From assembly GCA_947184155.2 (NCBI GenBank), contig CAMXCT020000311.1, forward strand, positions 124,001-188,000: a DNA stretch of 64,000 nt. Direction: 5' to 3'. Source of the DNA: Cladocopium goreaui. Its lineage: Eukaryota; Sar; Dinophyceae; Suessiales; Symbiodiniaceae. Position numbers and translations under genes: made by a program. Below are positions 44,009 to 53,379 of this stretch, one piece after another. The stretch's first letter is position 1. Every line of letters starts with the position of its first letter. The notes beneath the pieces were generated by a model, which searched no databases, had not been told where the DNA came from, and worked only from the letters and a program-made list of their open reading frames with translations.

Positions 44009-46024
44009 CTAAGCACAGCCTGCACAACTGACAAAGACATTGCATGATAACTCGCCACCGCAAAAAGCACCAAATCTTTGAAGACCCGATGGCAAGGTCA
44101 CCCGCTCCAGGCTTCGCTCGAAACTCGTGCCAAAACTCAAGCTTTGAAGACTCGATGGCAAGGTCACCCGCTCCAGGCTTTGGTTGAACCAATCGCCGAA
44201 ACTCAAGCTTTGAAGACCCGATGGCAAGGTCACCCGCTCCAGGCTTTGGTTGAACCTAGCGCCAAAGTTCAAGCTTTGAAGACGCGATGGCAAGGTCACC
44301 CGCTCCAGGCTTTGGTTGAAACAATAGCCAAAACGCAAGCTTTGAAGACCCGATGGCAAGGTCACCCGCTCCAGGCTTGTGTTGAAATCATTGCCAAAAC
44401 TCAAGTTTCGAAGACCCGATGGCAAGGTCACCCGCTCCAGGCTTTGGTTAAAAGCCCAGCCGAAACTCAAGCTTTGAAGACTCGATGGCAAGGTCACCCG
44501 CTCCAGGCTTTGGTTGAAATCCAAGCCAAAACTCAAGCTTTGAAGGCTCGATGGCAAGGTCACCCGCTCCAGGCTTTGGTTAAAATTGTGGCCAAAACTC
44601 AAGCTTTGAAGACCCGATGGCAAGGTCACCCGCTCCAGGCTTTGGTTGAAATCCAAGCCAAAACTCAAGCTTTGAAGACCCGATGGCAAGGTCACCCGCT
44701 CCAGGCTTTGGTCAAAATTGCCAAAACTCAAGCTTTGAAGACTCGATGGCAAGGTCACCCGCTCCAGGCTTTGGTTGAAACAATGACCAAAACTCAAGCT
44801 TTGAAGACTCGATGGCAAGGTCACCTGCTCCAGGCTTTGGTTGAAATAAAAGCCAAAACTCAAGCTTTGAAGACCCGATGGCAAGGTCACCCGCTCCAGG
44901 CTTTGGTCGAAATTCCTGCCAAAAATCACGTTTTGAAGACTCGATGGCAAGGTCACCCGCTCCAGGCTTTGGTTGAAGCTAGCCCCAAAACTCAAGCTTT
45001 GAAGACTCGATGGCAAGGTCACCCGCTCCAGGCTTTGGTTGAACCTAGCGCCAAAACTCAAGCTTTGAAGACTCGATGGCAAGGTCACCCGCTCCAGGCT
45101 TTGGTTGAACCTACGGCCAAAACTTAAGCTTTGAAGACTCGATGGCAAGGTCACCCGCTCCAGGCTTTGGTTGAAATCCCCGCCGAAACTCAAGCTTTGA
45201 AGACCCGATGGCAAGGTCACCCGCTCCAGGCTTTGGTTGAACCCAAAGCCAAAACTTAGGCTTTGAAGGCTCGATGGCAAGGTCACCCGCTCCAGGCTTT
45301 GGTTGAAAGCCTCGCCAAAACGCAAGCTTTGAAGACCCGATGGCAAGGTCACCCGCTCCAGGCTTTGGTCGAAACAATCGCGGAAACTCAAGTTTCGAAG
45401 ACCCGATGGCAAGGTCACCCGCTCCAGGCTTTGGTTGAAATTCGAGCCAAAACTCAAGCTTTGAAGACTCGATGGCAAGGTCACCCGCTCCAGGCTTGTG
45501 TCGAACTGCTCGCCAAAACTCAAGTTTTGAAGGGTTGATGGCAAGGTCACCTGCTCCAGGCTTCGGTTGAATTTGTGGCCAAAAGTCAGCCTTGCAAGGC
45601 TGCAGGGGAGATGGTGTAAATATTCTCCGTGCGTTGCTCCTTCAAGATGTGTAACACCTTCTAGCGCGAGCTCTCCCTCACAATTTGGGAGCTCACAAGC
45701 ATAACGCCATGCTGTATACACATCAGTTGGTATGTAAGTGCAGGACAGCACTGCGGTTTCTCCAACAATCCCTTGGTCTCTCAAGTTTTCATTCAGCGTC
45801 AGCTTTCCATTCACATGGTGCATGACGAGCTTTGCGCCTGGCTTGCATGAAAGCTTCTCTGACACCAACCTGCGCAGGTCAGACCCAAGCATGGAGCGAC
45901 TGGCGCCCAGTGTCACTCCTTCTCCAGTCAAGCACAGCACCTGAAGCTCGAGGTTATCAGTTTCATCTGCTGCAGCTTTGTCAGCAGATGATGGATCCAC
46001 GTAGCCATATTGTGCACTGGACAT
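44009..46024 (-). CDS. LRR4: ubiquitin-like domain plus FNIP-type leucine-rich repeat protein (671 aa)
   Basis: The frame is open to 46042 (GTG). The ATG at 46022-46024 is chosen by homology with LRR5 (MSSAQYGYVD). Same architecture: ubiquitin-like domain, linker, about 23 FNIP-like repeats, tail CNVFVSCAGCA. From the FGRNFDQ repeat to the end it follows LRR3 almost residue for residue, whereas the repeats before that are its own (FGFGFNQ, FGGDFNQ, FGRRFNQ). It sits in a unit of about 3.2 kb that also copies the spacer and the M1 element upstream. The differences from LRR3 are block-like rather than scattered, as expected for exchange between paralogues. Function unknown; intact ORF. Confidence 0.85.
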   Translation of the reverse strand: MSSAQYGYVDPSSADKAAADETDNLELQVLCLTGEGVTLGASRSMLGSDLRRLVSEKLSCKPGAKLVMHHVNGKLTLNENLRDQGIVGETAVLSCTYIPTDVYTAWRYACELPNCEGELALEGVTHLEGATHGEYLHHLPCSLARLTFGHKFNRSLEQVTLPSTLQNLSFGEQFDTSLERVTLPSSLQSLSFGSNFNQSLERVTLPSGLRNLSFRDCFDQSLERVTLPSGLQSLRFGEAFNQSLERVTLPSSLQSLSFGFGFNQSLERVTLPSGLQSLSFGGDFNQSLERVTLPSSLQSLSFGRRFNQSLERVTLPSSLQSLSFGARFNQSLERVTLPSSLQSLSFGASFNQSLERVTLPSSLQNVIFGRNFDQSLERVTLPSGLQSLSFGFYFNQSLEQVTLPSSLQSLSFGHCFNQSLERVTLPSSLQSLSFGNFDQSLERVTLPSGLQSLSFGLDFNQSLERVTLPSGLQSLSFGHNFNQSLERVTLPSSLQSLSFGLDFNQSLERVTLPSSLQSLSFGWAFNQSLERVTLPSGLRNLSFGNDFNTSLERVTLPSGLQSLRFGYCFNQSLERVTLPSRLQSLNFGARFNQSLERVTLPSGLQSLSFGDWFNQSLERVTLPSSLQSLSFGTSFERSLERVTLPSGLQRFGAFCGGELSCNVFVSCAGCA

Positions 46025-46105
46025 TGGCCAAAAATCATGCACTCACCGCGGCGAGGCGAGTGTAGCCGAAAGGTCTTGAACACTGAAATTCTAATATAGA
46101 ACAGA
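46025..46105 (-). promoter_or_regulatory. Conserved leader upstream of LRR4
   Basis: Near copy of the LRR3 leader; an M1 element abuts it upstream at 46106. Confidence 0.4.
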
Positions 46106-46221
46106 TACCCTCTGGTTATTTAACATAGCCATGGAAATGGCCCATTGATAGATGATTTTCCCATGAAAACCTCCATGTATGAGGGATTTTCCATGGCTAT
46201 GTTAGTCATAACCAGATTGTA
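46106..46221. repeat. M1 element in the LRR4 unit
   Basis: Orthologous to 42106-42222. Confidence 0.8.
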
Positions 46222-46329
46222 CGTTTGACCATTTCCAAAGAAAGAAAGAAAGAAAATCGAATTTCATCAGGGGAAAATAGGAATTTCACCATGGAACAAT
46301 GGTGATTTAAGGGAAGTAACCAAGGAAAT

Positions 46330-46632
46330 TTATTGGGATCTTTTACCAAGCAGAATTCTGATTTCACCATCCTCAGGGCAGTCCAAATGGATTTTGAGAG
46401 AAGCTGATCCCGTGGTCATTCTTGGTGTAGGACTATCTGATTCATGGAATAAACAGCTCACTGTGGACCAATCGTCACAATGACGAGTGGTTGATGTATC
46501 TTGAAGAACAAACATTAAGTTGAAAGAATGTTGAAAGCATTGAATCTTTCCGATCAGCACATCCACATGGGAGCAGCTTCCAAAGCCTCTTGCAGACAGG
46601 TCTATTGCTTGGATCATAGGCATTCCGATCAT
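46330..46632 (-). CDS. Conserved spacer ORF of the LRR array, copy 3 (doubtful)
   Basis: Counterpart of 43094-43396 in the third unit, differing by about one residue. It lies downstream of LRR5. Same donor-like G|GTAAAAG near the end. Coding status uncertain. Confidence 0.25.
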   Translation of the reverse strand: MIGMPMIQAIDLSARGFGSCSHVDVLIGKIQCFQHSFNLMFVLQDTSTTRHCDDWSTVSCLFHESDSPTPRMTTGSASLKIHLDCPEDGEIRILLGKRSQ

Positions 46633-47275
46633 GCCTTTTCAAAGTATTGAAGTCAAGCCGGGAAGTATGATATACCCTTTGAATCCCTTTGGTAATCTAC
46701 ATACTTTGGCACTGGTAAATCTCTCATTAAAATTCCACTCCAGGTTATTTCTTCAATCACAACAAACTGATTCCCACGACGGTTACCAGAGGGTATCACC
46801 ATCAACACAACAGATCAGTCAAGTCAAAAATTGGGGGCTGCATCTTCTTTACCCTCCGGTCATCACCCATTCCACCATTTTACTTCGATGATTTTACCAG
46901 CAAAATCTCCATTACCAGAGGGGCCGCGCCCCAAAAAAACGGTCCTCTGGTTCACCCATACTCCACTGACCATCTCATATTTCCCAACGGTATCCCCAGA
47001 ATTTTCCGTTGGTCTCTTATATTTTCCGATCGTATCCCATCAATTCTCGTATTATCCCAGAATTCTTCATTTTTTCTTATCCGGTAGAATTCCGTGTGAT
47101 CCTCATGATTTCCAATTGTAATTTCCAATAATTAGTATCCCACATTCACTGACTGAATGCGAAAAAAACGACGGTTCGTGTCCCCTCCAGCACCTAGAGA
47201 TTGTCAGCCTCAATTGAGAAATGAAATGCAAGCCTCTTTTGCTTCGGATATCTGTTGAGGGACGTGTCAAACAAA

Positions 47276-49291
47276 CTAAGCACAGCCTGCACAACTGACA
47301 AAGACATTGCATGATAACTCGCCACCGCAAAAAGCACCAAATCTTTGAAGACCCGATGGCAAGGTCACCCGCTCCAGGCTTTGCTCGAACCACCTGCCAA
47401 AACTCAAGCTTTGAAGACTCGATGGCAAGGTCACCCGCTCCAGGCTTTGGTTGAACCAATCGCCGAAACTCAAGCTTTGAAGACCCGATGGCAAGGTCAC
47501 CCGCTCCAGGCTTTGGTTGAAATCCCCGCCGAAACTCAAGCTTTGAAGACTCGATGGCAAGGTCACCTGCTCCAGGCTTTGATTGAAATAAAAGCCAAAA
47601 CTCAAGGTTTCAAGAGTCGGTGGCAAGGTCACCCGCTCCAGGCTTTGGTCGAAATTCTGGCCAAAACACAAGCTTTGAAGAGTCGATGGCAAGGTCACCC
47701 GCTCCAGGCTTTGGTTGAAAGCCCCGCCGAAACTCAAGCTTTGAAGACCCAATGGCAAGGTCACCCGCTCCAGGCTTTGGTCGAAATTCTGGCCAAAACT
47801 CAAGCTTTGAAGAGTCGGTGGCAAGGTCACCCGCTCCAGGCTTTGGTTGAATCCATAGCCGAAACTCAAGCTTTGAAGACCCGATGGCAAGGTCACCCGC
47901 TCCAGGCTTTGGTTGAAAGCCCCGCCGAAACTCAAGCTTTGAAGACCCGATGGCAAGGTCACCCGCTCCAGGCTTTGGTCAAAATTGTCACCAAAACTCA
48001 GGCTTTGAAGACTCGATGGCAGGGTCACCCGCTCCAGGCTTTGGTTGAACCAATCGCCGAAACTCAAGCATTGAAGACCCGATGGCAAGGTCACCCGCTC
48101 CAGGCTTTGGTTGAACCTAATGCCAAAGTTCAAGCTTTGAAGAGGCGATGGCAAGGTCACCCGCTCCAGGCTTTGGTCGAAAAGATCGCCGAAACTCAAG
48201 TCTTGAAGGCTCGATGCCAAGGTCACCCGCTCAATTGGGAAGAACTCACAGCCAAAACTCAAGCTTTGAAGACTCGATGGCAAGTTCATCCGCTCCAGTT
48301 TTGGGTTAAAAGTGCTGCCAAAACTCAAGCTTTGAAGACTCATTGGCAAGGTCACCCACTCCAGGCTTTGGTTGAACCAATTGCCGAAACTCAAGCTTTG
48401 AAGGCTCGATGGCAAGGTCACCCGCTCCAGGCTTTGGTTGAAAGCCCCGCCGAAACTCAAGCTTTGAAGATGCGATGGCAAGGTCACCCGCTCCAGGCTT
48501 CGGTTGAAGTAAAGGCCAAAACTCAAGCTTTGAAGACCCGATGGCAAGGTCACCCGCTCCAGGCTTTGGTCGAAATTGTGGCCAAAACTCAGGCTTTGAA
48601 GGCTCGATGGCAAGGTCACCCACTCCAGGCTTTGGTTGAAATACTCGCCAAAACTCAAGCTTTGAAGGCTCGATGGCAAGGTCACCCGCTCCAGGCTTTG
48701 GTTGAAGATGGCGCCAAAACTCAAGCTTTGAAGACTCGATGGCAAGGTCACCGGCTCCAGGCTTTGGTTGAAATGCATGCCAAAACTCAAGCTTTGAAGA
48801 CTCGATGGCAAGATCACCTGCTCCAGGCTTTGGTCAAAATACTCGCCAAAAGTCAGGCCTGCAAGGCTGGAGGGGAGATGGTGTAAATATTCTCCGTGCG
48901 CTGCTCCTTCAAGATGTGTAACACCTTCTAGCGCAAACTCTCTCTCGCAATTTGGGAGTTCACAGGAATAACGCCATGCTGCATACACATCAGTTGGTAT
49001 GTAAGTGCAGGACAGCACTGCGGTTTTCCCAGCAATCCCTTGGTCTCCCAAGTTTTCATTCAGCGTCAGCTTTCCATTCACATGATGCACGACGAGCTTT
49101 GCGCCTGGCTTGCATGAAAGCTTCTCTGACACCAACCTGCGCAGGGCAGACCCAAGCATGGAGCGACTGGCGCTCAGTGTCACTCCTTCTCCAGTCAAGC
49201 ACCGCACCTGAAGCTCGACCTTATCAGTTTCATCTGCTGCAGTTTTGTCAGCAGATGATGGATCCACGTAGCCATATTGTGCACTGGACAT
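47276..49291 (-). CDS. LRR5: ubiquitin-like domain plus FNIP-type leucine-rich repeat protein (671 aa)
   Basis: ATG start at 49289-49291; here the upstream frame is closed, so the MSSAQYGYVD start is unambiguous and fixes the starts of LRR3 and LRR4. Ubiquitin-like domain at residues about 20-92, then about 23 repeats of 23 residues with variable FG-x-x-F pairs (EY, MH, AI, HN, LY, GA, NW, ST and others), tail CNVFVSCAGCA. One irregular repeat (FGCEFFPIERV) corresponds to the irregular one in LRR3. First gene of the three-unit array in the direction of transcription. The antisense strand carries a 513-codon open frame which I regard as a by-product of the stop-free 69-bp unit. Function unknown. 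Confidence 0.85.
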   Translation of the reverse strand: MSSAQYGYVDPSSADKTAADETDKVELQVRCLTGEGVTLSASRSMLGSALRRLVSEKLSCKPGAKLVVHHVNGKLTLNENLGDQGIAGKTAVLSCTYIPTDVYAAWRYSCELPNCEREFALEGVTHLEGAAHGEYLHHLPSSLAGLTFGEYFDQSLEQVILPSSLQSLSFGMHFNQSLEPVTLPSSLQSLSFGAIFNQSLERVTLPSSLQSLSFGEYFNQSLEWVTLPSSLQSLSFGHNFDQSLERVTLPSGLQSLSFGLYFNRSLERVTLPSHLQSLSFGGAFNQSLERVTLPSSLQSLSFGNWFNQSLEWVTLPMSLQSLSFGSTFNPKLERMNLPSSLQSLSFGCEFFPIERVTLASSLQDLSFGDLFDQSLERVTLPSPLQSLNFGIRFNQSLERVTLPSGLQCLSFGDWFNQSLERVTLPSSLQSLSFGDNFDQSLERVTLPSGLQSLSFGGAFNQSLERVTLPSGLQSLSFGYGFNQSLERVTLPPTLQSLSFGQNFDQSLERVTLPLGLQSLSFGGAFNQSLERVTLPSTLQSLCFGQNFDQSLERVTLPPTLETLSFGFYFNQSLEQVTLPSSLQSLSFGGDFNQSLERVTLPSGLQSLSFGDWFNQSLERVTLPSSLQSLSFGRWFEQSLERVTLPSGLQRFGAFCGGELSCNVFVSCAGCA

Positions 49292-49371
49292 TGGTCAAAA
49301 ATCATGCACTCACCACGGCGAGGCGAGTGTAGCCGAAAGGTCTTGAACACTGAAATCTAATATAGAACAGA
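49292..49371 (-). promoter_or_regulatory. Conserved leader upstream of LRR5
   Basis: Near copy of the LRR3/LRR4 leader; an M1 element abuts it upstream at 49372. Confidence 0.4.
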
Positions 49372-49482
49372 TACCCTCTGGTTATTTAACATAGCCATGG
49401 AAAATGGCCCATTGATAGATGATGTTCCCATGAAAACCTCCATGTATGAGGGATTTTCCATGGCTATGTTAGTCATAACCAG
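49372..49482. repeat. M1 element in the LRR5 unit
   Basis: Orthologous to 42106-42222 but the right end stops at AACCAG, where the array ends. Confidence 0.75.
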
Positions 49483-50000
49483 TGCTGCAAAACGTATACG
49501 AAAACGCCATGAATTTGAAGGCTTCATGTTAGGGGCATACAATAAGGGCCGCTGATCTTTTTTGGGAATTTTCCAAGATCATCCCGCAAAATCCAAAAAA
49601 TGATCCAAGAATTTATTCCACCTTGATTCCATGAGTTCCCAGATTATACGATATGATTTCCCATATCATATCATCGCAATAAAACACTAAAAAAACATAT
49701 TATCCCTATAATTTCCACAACTTCCCCCCATGCTATCACAGTATCCCGAGCATTTTTCCGATAGTATCCCACAATTATCCCCCATAAATGACTACCACAT
49801 GTATCCCATTTTTCTTACCACAAAATATTCCAGCTTCATTGGGTCTCACCACATTGGTCACCCGTTCATCCAAGATACCCAGGTATCCCACAAGATACTC
49901 CCGGAGCTGTTGCTGCTCTTGTTGGACGTCAAGCCTAGGACTGGGCGAAAAATGGAGGTCGAACCATCTGAAATGATATGGTTTAAACACCCCAAAATGC

Positions 50001-50118
50001 TACTCTCTGGTTATTTAACATAGCCATGGTATAAATGGTCCATTTATATGATTTATAGTTGATTTACCCATTAATAGCATGATGATGTTCCATAGTTATG
50101 TTAAATAACTAGAGGGTA
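50001..50118. repeat. M1 element
   Basis: TACTCTCTGGTTATTT ... AAATAACTAGAGGGTA. Confidence 0.75.
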
Positions 50119-50686
50119 ATTTAAGTTCTATAATTGTGGTTTAACCAACAAAAATAGTGATTTGAGCAGAAAAAATTGGATTGAAACCGCAACAATGGGG
50201 ATTTTGACCAACAAAAATGGAGGTAAAAGCCGCCATGACAATGGAATATAACGGGATAAATCTGATCGACATTTATAGGATAAATATAGTAATCCGGCCT
50301 CAAAATAAAGGATTTAAGCAGCACAAATTCTGATCTAACTTCGAAAAAATGGAGGTATCAAAGCACAATCAGGATGTAAGATGTAATGTGGATATCTCGG
50401 ATTGGGATACATATGTATGCGCATATTGTATATACGTATATATGTATATATACTACACAGCCAACAGCTGATGACTGGGTTTGTCACTTTGTTTGTCTGG
50501 AAATGGGTGTCTGAACGCACCAATTCATGAACATCAATTGTTAGGAAATTGGCTTTGACACACCATTGGATTTTTCAGGGGGTAAGACAATTTCTCCCTG
50601 TCGAGACCAAAAAATCCCTTGCAGTGGCCATGTAACCCGCATGGCTCGATTTGCCAAAACCAGAAAGAAATGCTTGATATAGCATC

Positions 50687-50786
50687 CAATGGATTGGTTT
50701 AAGGGAAAATTTACAGGAAAGCCCATATTTACTGGGAAAATCTATGGTTTCCTGTAGATTTTCCATTAAACCAATCCATTGAACCA
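50687..50786. repeat. M5 hairpin element
   Basis: About 40-bp near-perfect inverted arms: CAATGGATTGGTTTAAGGGA / TTAAACCAATCCATTG. Confidence 0.75.
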
Positions 50787-51336
50787 TGGTAGTTAAGATT
50801 CCCGTGCTCTGACAAGTCTGGTGCTTTGGAGAAACCACTGTTTGTTCCTATTTCTTTCGGTTTCAAGGTATGGGCTTCCTCATCATTTCCCTATCGGCTA
50901 TCTCACCACTTAAGTCGCTCAAACTCCAAATGTTAGCTTCAACAGCCCGTGTTTGCTGTTCACCAGCACCTATGATTAACCCAAGATAGCCTGCATAAAA
51001 AAGGTAGTGCAATCATGATGAAGATCCCATGAGTTAATTAATTCAAGTGAATTAACTATGATTAGTGAATTAACTATGATGAATCCCATGGGTGAATTAA
51101 CTATGTTTCACCAGCATATTAATTCACCCACATAGTTAGTTCAAAACGTCCCCAAAATAGATCCCGATGGTTGAAATTCACGAAAACCTATAAGACTTAG
51201 ATTCGTGGAATATTCCCAAATTTGCCCAGTTATGTCTGGATAATACATTCTAAGCTGCCATTTGCTTTATGAACCACAAATTTGGGAATATTCCATTAAT
51301 CTAGGTTTATTAACCATGGTTTAATATACCATTAAT

Positions 51337-51446
51337 TGGGTATGGGTCAAAATTAGGTACCCCAAAATTATGGATGGTTAATACTAAACTAGACATTTCC
51401 ATCTGTGGTCCCATTCATGGTCTTCCATTTTGACCCACATCCATAT
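51337..51446. repeat. M3 repeat
   Basis: GGGTATGGGTCAAAATTAGG ... CCATTTTGACCCACATCC. Confidence 0.65.
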
Positions 51447-51487
51447 ACCATTAGCCATGGTGCTTTGAAGCACAAATTCATTCGGCT

Positions 51488-51620
51488 GCCCTGGTGCCCA
51501 CCGTGCCCACCGTGTCCACCGCTTCGACAACTTCGACAAGACACGGCAGGAAGATGTGCCATGCGCACGCAGCGCGGGGGTCTGGATGCGGATCCTCGCC
51601 GCGGAAGGCAGTTGAAGCCA
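51488..51620. other. GC-rich exon-like island, strand unclear
   Basis: Strong local rise in G/C beside a truncated M1 element. Minus frame reads AFRGEDPHPDPRAACAWHIF..., ending TGA; two other frames are open. I cannot choose. Confidence 0.3.
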
Positions 51621-51815
51621 TGACCCATAGAAAGTTCGTGAGTTTTCCCATGAAAAATGGTGGATTTTTCCAGTTCGCAAACTGTAAACGTTTACCAGTT
51701 CGGGTATATCTCCATTCAATCCCTATTCAAGTCTATTAAATCACCACTAAATAGCAATTTATAGTGAGTTTTCCCATGAAAAATGGTGATTTTTCCATAG
51801 TTGTGTTAGCTTACC
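51608..51815. repeat. M1 copies, GAAC-variant end
   Basis: First copy has right terminus ACCAGTTCGGGTA at 51706 and lost its left end at the GC-rich island; a second, degenerate copy follows. Confidence 0.65.
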
Positions 51816-51846
51816 CAATAATGATTAATACTATGTAGTAAAAAAT

Positions 51847-51943
51847 ACCCTCTGGTATAAACTAACAGCTTGCTATGGAAAATGGACCATTCATAGGTGA
51901 TTTACCTATTCAAATAGTGATTTTTCATAGGTGATGGTATTTT
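51847..51943. repeat. M1 element, right end decayed
   Basis: Left TACCCTCTGGTATAAAC. Confidence 0.6.
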
Positions 51944-52051
51944 AAAAAAAAATGTTCATAATAAATTATGATCATTAATGAACATTTATTGATAATGATG
52001 ATAATTATTTATGATATTTAAAAAATAAAAAAAAATGTTCGTTAATGAGAA

Positions 52052-52130
52052 CTGGTTGGTGGTTTTAACCATCTTGAAAAATATTAGTCAATGGGATCAT
52101 CAATGATCATAACAAATGATCTTAATATTT
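52052..52130. repeat. M2 element, right end lost
   Basis: CTGGTTGGTGGTTTTAACC, core AGTCAATGGGATCATC, then AT-rich decay. Confidence 0.6.
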
Positions 52131-52287
52131 TTTATGAAAACAAACTAAACAAACGATCATATCATAATAAATGATAATCATTAATGATCATTTATTGAGA
52201 ATGAGGATAATTATTAATGATTATTATTAATGATAATTATTAATGATAATTAATGATAATATTAATGATAATGTTCATTCATGATAA

Positions 52288-52390
52288 CTGGTTGGTGGTT
52301 TTAACTATCTTGAAAAATGTTAGTCAATGGGAAGGATTATCCCATATATTATGGAAATTTTTAAAAAAAATGTTTGAAGCCACCAACCAG
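52288..52390. repeat. M2 element
   Basis: CTGGTTGGTGGTTTTAACT ... GAAGCCACCAACCAG, flanked by ATAA on both sides. Confidence 0.8.
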
Positions 52391-53042
52391 ATAATATGAA
52401 TTTAATGACAATGATTACCATGATCACAATTGATGGTATTTTAATAGTTAATGATCATAATAAACGATCATTAATGATTAATGATGGTATTGATGATACT
52501 AATTGATGGTAATAATGATAGTAATGATAATTAATGATGATAAAATAAATAAATTGATGATATTAATGATAATAATTGATGGTAATAATAGATTATCTGA
52601 TACTTGATGGTATCAGGTAATAATTGACGGTCATTACGGTAATAAAAATGGTATCAGATAATCTATTTTTGAAGGGAAATATTGATAGAATTTAATTCCA
52701 GCAAACAAAAAAAATCAATGGTAAGATATAGATTGGTTAAAAAATAGATCAATGGGAGATCTCCAGGATCCTAAAATGGGGCTACCGTACCAGCACCATA
52801 TAAGGCCATCTGAATTGTGGGGATATTCCTACTGTAGATGGCCGTTGAATAGATGTTGGTCGTAGAAGGTCCCACCTCATGAGGTACCCGTGTCAATCCC
52901 CATGAAATATCGCGAAAAAGCTGGTTTGTTTGATGGGTTGATCATGGGATATATATAATATGCATATGTAAATATATATATACACACATACATTTACAGA
53001 GAAAGAGAGAGAGAGAGAGATTTATGTATATATATATACATA

Positions 53043-53379
53043 TGTCGTTGGATCGTAGATCACAACTCCACTGATAACAGTTCCCACCTGAATGGTTCAA
53101 GGTCCTCCTTGATCACCAGAAAGTAGTTGATGTTCAACCAAAGTAAAGTCGTTCCAACAGTGTTGTCCACAACACCAAAAATGTATATCTATCCAACCAA
53201 ATCCCAAAAGAGTCCACTCTTCACCTTCCAACCAATCCTATGGCGGCACTCGAGATTTTTCCCCTATCTCGCTGAAATTGGCCTTGAGCCACGAGTCAAA
53301 AGGCACATGATGAATGTGCTTTCCCCTGACAGGAAACAATCGAAGGTGTATGCGGCAGCAGCAAGTTACAAAACTCACA
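53043..53379 (-). repeat. 3' LTR of the Copia element
   Basis: 337 bp, identical to the 5' LTR. The pol stop codon (TGA, 53375-53377) lies five bases inside it. Confidence 0.93.

Larger units (their letters stand above)
38936..49482 (-). repeat. Three-unit tandem array carrying LRR3, LRR4 and LRR5
   Basis: Units at about 38936-42222, 43044-46221 and 46263-49482, each about 3.2 kb. Each has a left spacer (from ACCATGGAACAATGGTGATTT), the LRR gene, its leader and a terminal M1 element. The second and third units are adjacent; 42223-43043 separates the first two and holds unrelated short repeats. Confidence 0.8.
49500..51336. other. AT-rich DNA with M1 and M5 copies
   Basis: No supported gene. 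A moderate island at 49850-49960 is open on both strands without clear borders. Confidence 0.45.
51944..53036. repeat. AT-rich TAATGAT repeat field
   Basis: Dense AATGATAATTATTAATGAT units with two M2 copies, then a (TA)n, (GA)n, (TA)n tract ending at the retrotransposon. No gene seen. Confidence 0.75.

Noticed and set aside
45111..45377. Minus-strand frames reading KPGAGDLAIGSSKLEFW repeats
   Set aside because: A third open frame of the same 69-bp unit, inside the LRR CDS; no start or unique domain.
40249..48886. Long plus-strand frames (up to 513 codons, WQGHPLQALVE repeats) antisense to LRR3-5
   Set aside because: They mirror the 69-bp LRR repeat, which happens to lack stops on that strand; the minus frame has the coherent N-terminal domain, conserved tail and leader.
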